60,888 bases of DNA from Verrucomicrobia bacterium 12-59-8 (GTDB lineage: Bacteria; Verrucomicrobiota; Verrucomicrobiae; Verrucomicrobiales; Verrucomicrobiaceae), in contig NCCR01000032.1 in assembly GCA_002279765.1 (NCBI GenBank), forward strand, positions 1-60,888. The letters run 5' to 3'. Positions 54,029-60,888 of this stretch are shown here, in pieces; positions within the stretch are counted from its first letter, which is position 1, and the number at the start of each line of letters is the position of its first letter. A model generated the notes under the pieces. That model had not been told where the DNA came from and did no database searches. It saw only the letters and a list, made by a program, of their open reading frames with translations. The position numbers and the translations under genes were made by a program.

Positions 54029-55180
54029 TCACTTCAATCCCGCCAGGAAACGGCGAAAAAAGGCCACTCCCGCCTCCAGATCGCTAACGGCGATGAACTC
54101 GTCCTTCGTGTGTGCCTGCGCAATCGAACCAGGGCCTATGGCGATGGCGGGTGTGCCTGCGGCAGACAGAAAGGCGGCATCACAAAACCAGGGCGCACCG
54201 GTCAGTTCAGAACCTGCCGCGAGTAATTTCTGCACCAACGGATTTGCGGGATCTGTGTCGAGATGAAACGCCTCGCTGGCAACGGTGACTCGCGCAGTTT
54301 CATCGAGTCGATGCACAAAATCCGTCAGCAGGGCCAACGCTCCGCCGGCGCGCTGCAAGCCCGGCGTGGTGCGGATGTCCACGCGCAGTTTGCATGAATC
54401 TGCGACAATGTTGCTGCGCGTGCCGCCCTGAATCATGCCGAGGTTGATCGAACTGGCCCCGAGCCATTCATCTTCACCACCGGCTTCGGCCAGAAGCTCG
54501 CGAAACTCCGTGTCGAGTGCCGACACGAGCTTCGCCATTTTCACAATCGCATTCACCCCCAGTTCGGGTGTGGCCCCATGCACCGCGACACCCGTGGTGA
54601 GCACATCGGCCCAGAGGCAGCCTTTGTGACGAAACACAGTCTTCAGACTCGTGGGCTCACCAATGATGGCGAGATCATAGCGTCCATGGTTTTTCGCAAA
54701 ATGCTGCGAGCCGAGTTGGGCGCTTTCCTCGGACATGAAGCCGACGAAGTGAACTTCGACGGGCAGAGAAGGGATTTCGTGGCGCATTTCATGCAGGGCC
54801 CAAAGCATCGATGCCATTGGCCCCTTGGTGTCAGAAGAACCCCGGCCCCAAACTTTGCCGTCGCGCAGTTCTCCGCCGAAGGGCTCGATCGTCATGCCTC
54901 CCACGCTCACCGTATCGGTGTGAGGCGCGAAGAGGATGCGGGGCTTGGGTTTGCCATCTGCGCTTGGATGCGTTGGAAAACAACCGATTACATTTGGACG
55001 CGCAGGTTCCACTTCCTCCAGTGTCACCTTTGCACCTGAAGCCCGTAGGAACTCCGCCACGTAAAGAGCGCATTGTTCTTCGCCGATGCCGTCTGTGCCG
55101 GGATCGCCGTCAGGATTCACCGACGGGATGCGCACGAGCGCCTGAGTGAGTTCGACGACGTTCGCTGGAAGTGAGGCCAT
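54029..55180 (-). CDS. M20-family metallopeptidase/deacylase (ArgE/DapE-like)
   Basis: A 383-residue cytoplasmic protein. The dinuclear zinc set of the M20 family is visible: FAPHTDTV (His, Asp), WGRGSSDTKGPMA (bridging Asp), MSEESAQLGS (Glu pair), IGEPTS and a late AHTKDEF His. The dimerisation domain lies in the middle (VHGATPELGVNAI). Such enzymes remove acyl groups from amino acids, as in acetylornithine deacetylase or succinyl-DAP desuccinylase; this one cannot be placed further. The start at 55180 (MASLPAN) was preferred over a GTG five codons upstream. Its stop codon abuts the protease gene with no spacer. Confidence 0.9.
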   Translation of the reverse strand: MASLPANVVELTQALVRIPSVNPDGDPGTDGIGEEQCALYVAEFLRASGAKVTLEEVEPARPNVIGCFPTHPSADGKPKPRILFAPHTDTVSVGGMTIEPFGGELRDGKVWGRGSSDTKGPMASMLWALHEMRHEIPSLPVEVHFVGFMSEESAQLGSQHFAKNHGRYDLAIIGEPTSLKTVFRHKGCLWADVLTTGVAVHGATPELGVNAIVKMAKLVSALDTEFRELLAEAGGEDEWLGASSINLGMIQGGTRSNIVADSCKLRVDIRTTPGLQRAGGALALLTDFVHRLDETARVTVASEAFHLDTDPANPLVQKLLAAGSELTGAPWFCDAAFLSAAGTPAIAIGPGSIAQAHTKDEFIAVSDLEAGVAFFRRFLAGLK

Positions 55181-55312
55181 GCGGCAAAAAGGCACAGGCA
55201 GGTTAGGCGTGCAAGCAGGACAAAATTGTCATGGAGTGTGTCGGATTTGGCAATGAAAGGGCTGTTTGCAGCATTGTTGCAACCCGCGTGCATCATAGGG
55301 CGTTTTTTGGCC

Positions 55313-56044
55313 ATGAAGATCTTCCAAAGCCAGCTCGCAGTCATGCTTCTCGGCATCGGCGGAGTCGTGCATGCTGGGGATCCAGTGATAACGACCAAGG
55401 CGGGGGATGGGAAAACGATTTTCCAGACGGTGTGTGCGCAATGCCATGGGACCGCTGGTGAAGGCAAGGTGGAGCTCAAATCGCCGTCCATTGCCGGGAT
55501 GCCATCATGGTATGTAACCACGCAGTTCGCGAATCTGAGGGAAGGGCGTCGTGGCCACGATGCGGCTGATCCACAGTCGTTCATGATGGCAGCGGTCGCC
55601 AAGGCGCTGCAACCAGAGCAGATCAAGGCTGTGGTCGCCCATGTTGAAAAGATGCCTATGAAGGTTCCCATGGGAAAAGACCGGGAAATCGCCAATGCCA
55701 GCGCTCAGGATGGCATGCAGCTGTTTCAGGAGCGGTGCATGGAATGCCACCGCTACAACGCCAGCGGCGAAATGACCTTCGGCAGCCCACCGCTCATAGG
55801 CCGACAGGGTTGGTATCTTGAGGCACAGCTCAAAAAATTCAAAGCAGGCAAACGTGGAGCCATGAAGAACGATGTGAACGGCGCGAAGATGGTGCAGGTC
55901 ACCAACTTCTTCGTCGAAGATGAGCAGATGCTGCGGGACGTGGTGGCCTACATCATGACGCTCAATCCCGACCCGGCGGCTTCGCCAGAAGAACAGAAAA
56001 GGCAGATCATCGAAGGCAGCCCGTTCGAGAGCGCCGGGCGTTGA
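55313..56044 (+). CDS. Di-haem cytochrome c, c4-like
   Basis: A 243-residue protein with a signal peptide ending VVHAGD. The first haem motif is CAQCHG near 42 and the second is CMECHR near 142, each followed by a downstream Met in FMMAAVAK and LRDVVAYIM-type positions. The paired-domain pattern, with SPSIAGMPSWYVTTQFANLREGRRG and PPLIGRQGWYLEAQLKKFKAGKRG (both in pieces) repeating the same helix, indicates internal duplication like cytochrome c4. It should carry electrons in the periplasm. The start at 55313 gives a clean signal peptide. Its stop abuts the opposing DUF1501 gene with no spacer. Confidence 0.9.
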   Translation: MKIFQSQLAVMLLGIGGVVHAGDPVITTKAGDGKTIFQTVCAQCHGTAGEGKVELKSPSIAGMPSWYVTTQFANLREGRRGHDAADPQSFMMAAVAKALQPEQIKAVVAHVEKMPMKVPMGKDREIANASAQDGMQLFQERCMECHRYNASGEMTFGSPPLIGRQGWYLEAQLKKFKAGKRGAMKNDVNGAKMVQVTNFFVEDEQMLRDVVAYIMTLNPDPAASPEEQKRQIIEGSPFESAGR

Positions 56045-57340
56045 TCACGCGTGGGCTTGAAGTTCTTTGACGGGCTCGCCTTTGCTCAGGGCCATGGGGC
56101 GGCCGACGGGGGTCATGACTTCGCGGCTGTAATCGATGCCGAGGAGGTTTTGGACGGTGGCGTGGAGGTCTTCGACGAGGACGGGTTTCTCGGGTTCTTT
56201 TTTCTCGCCTTGGGGATCGGTGGAGCCGATGACACGGCCACCGGCGAATCCGCCGCCGGAGACGAGCATGCTGAAGGCATTTGGCCAGTGATCACGACCG
56301 CCCACGTTGTTGATCTTGGGAGTGCGGCCAAATTCGCCGCCGCAGACGACGATGGTGCTTTCAAGGAGGCCGAGTTTTTTGAGATCGCGGATCAAGGAGG
56401 CGTAGGCGGCATCGAGGATTTTTACCTGCGTGGCCTGGCCTTCGAGGTTGTTGGCGTGGGTGTCCCAGCCGTTGAGGGTGACTTCTACGCAGCGGACGCC
56501 GGCCTGGATGAGGCGAACGGCGGCGAAGCAGCCGCGGCCGAAGGGGGTGTCGCCATAGGCGTTGAGTTCTTTGGCTGGAGCATCGCTGACGTTGAAGGCT
56601 TTTAACTGATCGGAGGACATCATGTTCCGCGCCCGCTGCATCGATATCTGGTGCAGGGTTTTGTTTTGATCCATGTCGGGCTCGCGTCCGCGTGCAAAGG
56701 CCTGCTCGACCACGGCCAGTCCTTCCAGGCGGCGGTCCAGGCGCTTGTCATCCACGCGTGCTTTGACATCGGGCACGGGAAACTTGGGGTCATACATTTG
56801 GAATGCATCGTATTTGGCACCAAAGAAACCGCCGCGTGCGGGCCATTGATTTGGGAGGATGGAGACATGCGTCGGGATTTCGATCTTTGCCTCCGGCAGC
56901 TCATGACAGACGATGGCGCCTATGCTGGGATGAATCAGCGTGGGATCCGGGCGGTAGCCGGTCTTGATGTTGTAAAAGGCACGCTCGTGATCGCCTTCTT
57001 TGCTGACCATGGAGCGGATCAACGAGACGTCCTGCATCACGCTCGCGGTTTGTTCGAGACCGGCGGCGAAGTTCACGCCTTTGATGGCGGTGGGGATCGC
57101 TGTGACTCCGCCACCGATTTTTGTTTCAGGATGCGGGTCGAAGGTGTCGAGCTGGCTCGCAGCTCCGCCGAGCCAGAGCAGGATGACGGAACGGGCGGGC
57201 TTGCCTTGGGGGGCGGTTTCGGCTTCGACTGCGAGGAGATCGGCCAGTGGGGTGAGCCAGGAGATGCCTGCGGCTCCGGCACCGCGAAGGAGGGTGCGGC
57301 GGGCGAGATGATCGGGGCTGTGGCAGGGAGAGGTGTTCAT
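56045..57340 (-). CDS. DUF1501 family protein, Tat-like signal
   Basis: A 431-residue protein with leader ARRTLLRGAGAAGISWL. DUF1501 landmarks are LLWLGGAASQLDTFDPHPE, SMVSKEGDHERAFYNIKTGYRP, VTLNGWDTHANN, VVCGGEFGRTPKINNVGGRDHWPNAFSMLVSGGG (in pieces) and VEDLHATVQNLLGIDYS. It belongs to a different subgroup from the other three DUF1501 proteins here. Its partner PSD1-like gene lies 249 bases upstream rather than touching it, with a palindrome-rich spacer in between. Confidence 0.92.
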   Translation of the reverse strand: MNTSPCHSPDHLARRTLLRGAGAAGISWLTPLADLLAVEAETAPQGKPARSVILLWLGGAASQLDTFDPHPETKIGGGVTAIPTAIKGVNFAAGLEQTASVMQDVSLIRSMVSKEGDHERAFYNIKTGYRPDPTLIHPSIGAIVCHELPEAKIEIPTHVSILPNQWPARGGFFGAKYDAFQMYDPKFPVPDVKARVDDKRLDRRLEGLAVVEQAFARGREPDMDQNKTLHQISMQRARNMMSSDQLKAFNVSDAPAKELNAYGDTPFGRGCFAAVRLIQAGVRCVEVTLNGWDTHANNLEGQATQVKILDAAYASLIRDLKKLGLLESTIVVCGGEFGRTPKINNVGGRDHWPNAFSMLVSGGGFAGGRVIGSTDPQGEKKEPEKPVLVEDLHATVQNLLGIDYSREVMTPVGRPMALSKGEPVKELQAHA

Positions 57341-57470
57341 GGCATGCCTCGTGGGCTTGGGGTGCTAAGGCGACCTTTCATCGCAGCGGAGGGACGGGGA
57401 GACGCTGCTGGTGGGGGCGGTGTGTGAAGGTTGCGCGGGGTTTGCTTTCCGATCTTCTTTCGGATTTCCA

Positions 57471-57528
57471 GGGTAGCCTCGCCGAGGCTCGGCAACCCTT
57501 CGCTATGATACGGAGCCCCTTTCGGGCT
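57471..57528. repeat. Palindrome-rich intergenic element
   Basis: The 249-base spacer between the two genes of a PSD1/DUF1501 pair holds nested inverted repeats: GCCTCGCCGAGGC at 57476-57488 inside a GGGT...ACCC pair at 57471-57498, then AGCCC/GGGCT at 57514-57528. It resembles small REP-like palindromic sequences. Apart from this I see no gene in 57341-57589. Confidence 0.5.
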
Positions 57529-57589
57529 GGGGAGTGAGAGTCTCAAGCCGGGATGGGGGGACTTAACCGAGTGGCATTCGTTCATGGCG

Positions 57590-59251
57590 CTAGTGGTTCC
57601 AGGAAAACTCGGTGGCGTTCATGAGGGTCCAGTAGAGGTCGGACATCGCGATGCTGCGCGAGCCCCTGCTCTTGGAGGTGGCAAGCTGGGCGGTGAAGTG
57701 TGTCTGCTCCGCCGGTGTGGGACGACGCGTGAAGATGGAAAGGTAGGCCGCCTCCACTGCGGTGGCATTGTCCGGTGCCAGCATGCCTATGCGAGTGCTC
57801 GCATTGATGAGCGGATTGTTGCCCGTGTTGTTGCTTATCATGTTGCCGTTCATCAGAAGAAGGCGCTGAGGGATGGTGCCACCGGCATCGTCAAAGGTGT
57901 CCTCGCCGGAGTCGCCGTAGCGCTTCACGAAGTTGTTCACGTCGATGTCGCGCTTGATGCGGAAGAGGACGTGCGTGTCTGCATCGATGGTGCTGAGTGA
58001 GGCGGCCTGGATCACGCTGCCTGCCATCTGTTCTGGGCGGAGACGGGTCACGGGAAAGGCGGCCCAGGCATTCTCCGCCGCCACTGTCACCGGGTGGTCA
58101 GGGTCACTGGACTGGCTGGACATCTGAAAGGCTTTCGTGCCGGCGATCACCCGGATCAGGCGCTGCATGTCATAACCATGGGAAAGAAAATCATCTGCCA
58201 GCAGCTCCATGCCGGCAGGAAAGGGTCCGTCGAGGGGAATTTCATCCACGGGCGCGATCAGGGGACGATTGAAGAGCAGCGCCCACATGCGGTTGACCAT
58301 GGCACGCGCAAAGGCCTTGTTCTCTTTCGCCGTCACCCAGACTGCCAGCTTGTTGCGTGGCGTGCCGTTGGCTGGCAGCAGCTCTGGCTTCCACGGCACT
58401 TTGGCGGGAACTTTTTCCTCCTCCATCTTGCCAAGGTAGCGGACTTTGTAGTTCTGCTTGGGATCATCGCGCAGGCCGTTCAATGCAAAGTCTGCCTGGC
58501 CGAAGAAGGAGGCGAGTTGATGAAAATCTGTCTGCTTCCAGGTGCTGCCGAGCTTGCCGTCGTGGCACTGGACGCAGTCGATGCGCACGCCGAGAAAGGC
58601 ACGGCTTACTTTGGCGGCGAGTTTCACCTCGTCAGGGCCCTTTTTGTTCATCTGGTTTGTCACCGTGACGAAGTTCACTTCAGGATTGGTCGTCCAGACG
58701 CCGTTGGAATCGATCAAGGCGCGGGCGATCTGGTCATAAGGGCGATTTTGCTGAATCGCATCGCTCAGCCAGTCCACCAGTCGTCGGCGGCGGTACATCA
58801 GGAAGGGGCCGTTTTCGATGCCCACATAGACACGGGCTAGCCTCTCCGCGAGGTAGTCGCTGGAACGGCGGTCAGACAGCAGGTGGGACAGCCACCACTG
58901 CGGCACATCGGCACTTTTCAGCGACTCCAGCATGCGGATCTCCTGCAAAGATGGAATGCTGCCTGTAAGAGCTAGGGAAAGCCGACGCACCAAAGTGAGG
59001 TCATCGGTTTTCGCGGCTGGCAGGATCTGCTGCTGAGTCCATGCATTCTCAAAGTACGCATCCACTGCCTGCGCTGTCTGCTGAATGTCGTCCAACTGCG
59101 CTTTTGACAGCCTGGGGTCGCTTTTCAGCTCAGCCACCGGTGGTGCTAGCAGTTCAGCCACCCCAAAAAATGCCCCTGCTGCCAGCGCGCCGAGAATGGC
59201 GGCATTGCGCAGCCAGAGCAGCCAGTTTGAGGAGGGAGGGGCTGAGTTCAT
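57590..59251 (-). CDS. Membrane-anchored DUF1549/DUF1553 protein lacking the N-terminal cytochrome domain
   Basis: A 553-residue protein. A signal-anchor (LRNAAILGALAAGAFFGVAELL, about residues 14-35, in pieces) replaces the usual signal peptide plus haem domain. DUF1549 (LVRRLSLALTGSIPSL, LAERLARVYVGIE) contains the only CxxCH (CVQCHDG near 225). DUF1553 follows (FARAMVNRMWALLFNRPL, LRPEQMAGSVIQAASL, GTIPQRLLLMNGN, FSWNH). The start is taken at 59251; an ATG at 59266 would add five residues. The protein is about 250-500 residues shorter than its relatives in the window. It precedes a DUF1501 gene. Confidence 0.88.
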   Translation of the reverse strand: MNSAPPSSNWLLWLRNAAILGALAAGAFFGVAELLAPPVAELKSDPRLSKAQLDDIQQTAQAVDAYFENAWTQQQILPAAKTDDLTLVRRLSLALTGSIPSLQEIRMLESLKSADVPQWWLSHLLSDRRSSDYLAERLARVYVGIENGPFLMYRRRRLVDWLSDAIQQNRPYDQIARALIDSNGVWTTNPEVNFVTVTNQMNKKGPDEVKLAAKVSRAFLGVRIDCVQCHDGKLGSTWKQTDFHQLASFFGQADFALNGLRDDPKQNYKVRYLGKMEEEKVPAKVPWKPELLPANGTPRNKLAVWVTAKENKAFARAMVNRMWALLFNRPLIAPVDEIPLDGPFPAGMELLADDFLSHGYDMQRLIRVIAGTKAFQMSSQSSDPDHPVTVAAENAWAAFPVTRLRPEQMAGSVIQAASLSTIDADTHVLFRIKRDIDVNNFVKRYGDSGEDTFDDAGGTIPQRLLLMNGNMISNNTGNNPLINASTRIGMLAPDNATAVEAAYLSIFTRRPTPAEQTHFTAQLATSKSRGSRSIAMSDLYWTLMNATEFSWNH

Positions 59252-59359
59252 GACGAGATGCTGCATTCGCAGCCTGTCTCTAACACGCGAATGTAGGTTC
59301 GGTTTCCTCACGATCTTTGCAACAATCTGGCGGGAGCCGACTTTCATACGCTCTCACGC

Positions 59360-60640
59360 ATGTCTGAACCTCCTCCGCTGTCCCCTTCCCTGCCAAGGCC
59401 TGCCAAGGCAGCACTGGGACCGCCGGCACTGCCTTCCTCCGAACTAATCCAGAGCGGACCGGACCGCCTAAAGGCGGAACTACAAAACACGCTCATAGTA
59501 GCGCCTGATTATAGCCCATGTCCCACAGCACCTTTGACGGAGCGGCGGGGGTTCTTTGGTAAACTCGCCTCGGGGCTTGACTGGCTTTTTGGATTGGCCG
59601 CGTTGCTCGTTTTGCTGGCCGCATGCTCGGTCATCCCGGTCTTGAATTTTCTCAGTCTGGGCTACTTGCTGAATGTGAGCGGCACGATTGCGCGCACGGG
59701 GCGATTTCGGGATGGCCTCATTGGTGTGCGGAAAGCCGCCGTGCTCGGCAGCATCGCTGCGGGTGTTTGGATCGTGGTGTGGCCGGCACGCCTGCTGTCT
59801 GATTTTTGGCGCGATGCTGAACTGATCGCTCCTGGCAGTGGGATTGCGAAAGCGTGGCATGCGGGGCTGATCGTCGTGATCGTCATCACGCTCGCACACA
59901 TTGTGTGGGCCTGCCTGCGCGGCGGGAAGCTGAGGCATTTCCTGTGGCCACAACCGCTGCGCTTCAAGCGCTGGCTGCGCGCGCCTGAGAAGTTCGGCAA
60001 CCTCCAGAGCACTATCACGGACTACGTCATGGGCCTGCGCCTGCCGTTTTATTTTTGGCTTGGCCTGCGGGGGTTTGTGGGAGCGCTGCTGTGGTTGATG
60101 GTTCCTGTGGGCATCCTGCTTGCCGCCACGCGACTGCCGGTCGGCGGCTCGGTCCTGCTCTCGCTGCTGGGAGGCCTGCTGCTGCTGCTTGTGGCGATTC
60201 ATCTGCCGTTTTTGCAGGCCCATTTCGCGCAGACGGATCGCTTTAGCGCCATCTTTGAGCTGCGAGAGGTGAGGCGGCTGTTTCTGCGGGCACCGCTCGC
60301 GTTCTGGTTTGCGCTGCTGATCACGCTGCTGTTTGCGGTGCCGCTGTATCTGCTGAAGATCGAACTCACGCCGCGTGAGCTCGCGTGGCTGCCGAGCCTG
60401 CTGTTTGTGATCTTCATTTTCCCGGCGCGTGTGCTGACGGGATGGGCGATGAGCCGGGCGACGAGGCATGAGCAGCCGCGGCATTGGTTTCCGAGATGGA
60501 TGGCGCGGCTGGGGATTGTGCCGGTGGCGCTGGCTTACACGCTGGTGGTGTATTTCACGCCATATCTATCCTGGAACGGGGCGTGGAGTTTGCTGGAGCA
60601 GCATGCGTTTCTGGTGCCGGCGCCGTTGATGGCGCTGTGA
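59360..60640 (+). CDS. Polytopic membrane protein of unknown function
   Basis: A 426-residue protein with a proline-rich cytoplasmic N-terminus (residues 1-60). At least seven hydrophobic segments follow, including LFGLAALLVLLAACSVIPVLN (in pieces), AAGVWIVVWPARLL, LIVVIVITLAHIVWACL, VGGSVLLSLLGGLLLLLVAI and LAFWFALLITLLFAVPLYLL. It resembles the DUF4013-like glycine- and leucine-rich membrane proteins, but I recognise no definite family. It diverges from the DUF1549 protein at 59251 across a 108-base gap. Confidence 0.75.
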   Translation: MSEPPPLSPSLPRPAKAALGPPALPSSELIQSGPDRLKAELQNTLIVAPDYSPCPTAPLTERRGFFGKLASGLDWLFGLAALLVLLAACSVIPVLNFLSLGYLLNVSGTIARTGRFRDGLIGVRKAAVLGSIAAGVWIVVWPARLLSDFWRDAELIAPGSGIAKAWHAGLIVVIVITLAHIVWACLRGGKLRHFLWPQPLRFKRWLRAPEKFGNLQSTITDYVMGLRLPFYFWLGLRGFVGALLWLMVPVGILLAATRLPVGGSVLLSLLGGLLLLLVAIHLPFLQAHFAQTDRFSAIFELREVRRLFLRAPLAFWFALLITLLFAVPLYLLKIELTPRELAWLPSLLFVIFIFPARVLTGWAMSRATRHEQPRHWFPRWMARLGIVPVALAYTLVVYFTPYLSWNGAWSLLEQHAFLVPAPLMAL

Positions 60641-60653
60641 GGGGGATGGGGGA

Positions 60654-60691
60654 GTTGACCGTGGTTTACGGTTGTTGACGGTGGTTTACAG
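60654..60691 (+). repeat. Two tandem copies of a 20-base repeat
   Basis: GTTGACCGTGGTTTACG at 60654 is repeated as GTTGACGGTGGTTTACA at 60674. Only two copies are present, directly after the membrane-protein stop codon. Confidence 0.6.
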
Positions 60692-60820
60692 TCGTTGGGG
60701 AATGGGAGTGTTGGAGGATGAGGAGTGATGAGAGATGGCGGAGCGCCGCACATGGAAAGTGCGGACCACGCTGCGCTGGGGCGGAATGGAAGAGCGGGAA
60801 GACGCAGGGAGATTTGTGTC

Positions 60821-60886
60821 ACCGCTACGCGGTTCCACGGGATTCCAGAGGCATGGGTGGCGAGTTCCGTGGGCTTGCGCCCACGG
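60821..60886. repeat. Small hairpin cluster in right-edge intergenic region
   Basis: ACCGC-TAC-GCGGT at 60821-60833 and an 8-bp stem CCGTGGGC-TTGC-GCCCACGG at 60867-60886. The second has no T-run, so it looks like a REP-type palindrome, not a terminator. No gene is visible in 60641-60888. Confidence 0.45.
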
Positions 60887-60888
60887 CT

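Noticed and set aside
60654..60691. Tandem repeats considered as a CRISPR remnant
   Set aside because: Only two copies with almost no spacer and no cas genes; not a CRISPR array.

Overview
This window (roughly 60% G+C) looks like a chromosomal segment of a verrucomicrobium, most likely family Verrucomicrobiaceae (Prosthecobacter-like). The evidence is five large PSD1-type proteins (cytochrome c-like motif plus DUF1549/DUF1553), four DUF1501 Tat-exported proteins, a DUF1592/DUF1552 pair and many Tat-exported beta-propellers. These families are concentrated in the Planctomycetes-Verrucomicrobia group. Start sites with little or no Shine-Dalgarno sequence fit too. I see no phage, insertion sequence, tRNA, rRNA or CRISPR array.

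Region 1 (1-31.5 kb, almost all minus strand) is an accessory block of exported proteins. Reading in the direction of transcription there are three main gene strings. (a) 29668 to 24277: ECF sigma factor, small one-TM protein, Spy-like protein, EF-hand PSD1 protein, DUF1501 protein, joined by 4-nt overlaps or a 4-nt gap. (b) 24234 to 12970: GntR/FCD regulator, PSD1, DUF1501, DUF1592-type multidomain cytochrome, DUF1552, GMC oxidoreductase and a gluconate-dehydrogenase-subunit-3-like protein, with a perfect palindromic operator touching the regulator's start codon. (c) 9190 to the left edge: PSD1 (with a LamG-like insert), DUF1501, beta-propeller, PhoD-like phosphatase and a second, truncated PSD1. 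Between and around them lie a broken alpha/beta hydrolase gene, two SGNH hydrolases (one fused to an alpha/beta hydrolase), and a putative glycosidase. The likely common theme is periplasmic oxidation and hydrolysis of carbohydrate-like substrates feeding electrons to c-type cytochromes. The biochemical role of PSD1/DUF1501 pairs is not established.

Region 2 (31.5-44.2 kb) is mixed. It holds an NHL-like propeller, TRIC and MarC membrane proteins, and a threonine-to-glycine module (tdh, a LysR regulator, kbl) in which tdh and kbl share a 40-bp upstream element. It also holds two SGNH/sugar-isomerase type exported proteins, a PmoA-like protein joined to sufE, rpsT with a clear promoter and terminator, an aldo/keto reductase that appears internally shortened, and a WalJ-like metallo-hydrolase.

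Region 3 (44.2-50.5 kb) is the glutamate synthase operon gltB-gltD, ended by a strong terminator.

Region 4 (50.5-60.9 kb) carries a 1150-residue kexin-like subtilase with a P domain, an M20 peptidase, a di-haem cytochrome c, a second style of PSD1/DUF1501 pair separated by a palindrome-rich spacer, and a polytopic membrane protein. The right edge is a repeat-containing intergenic region.
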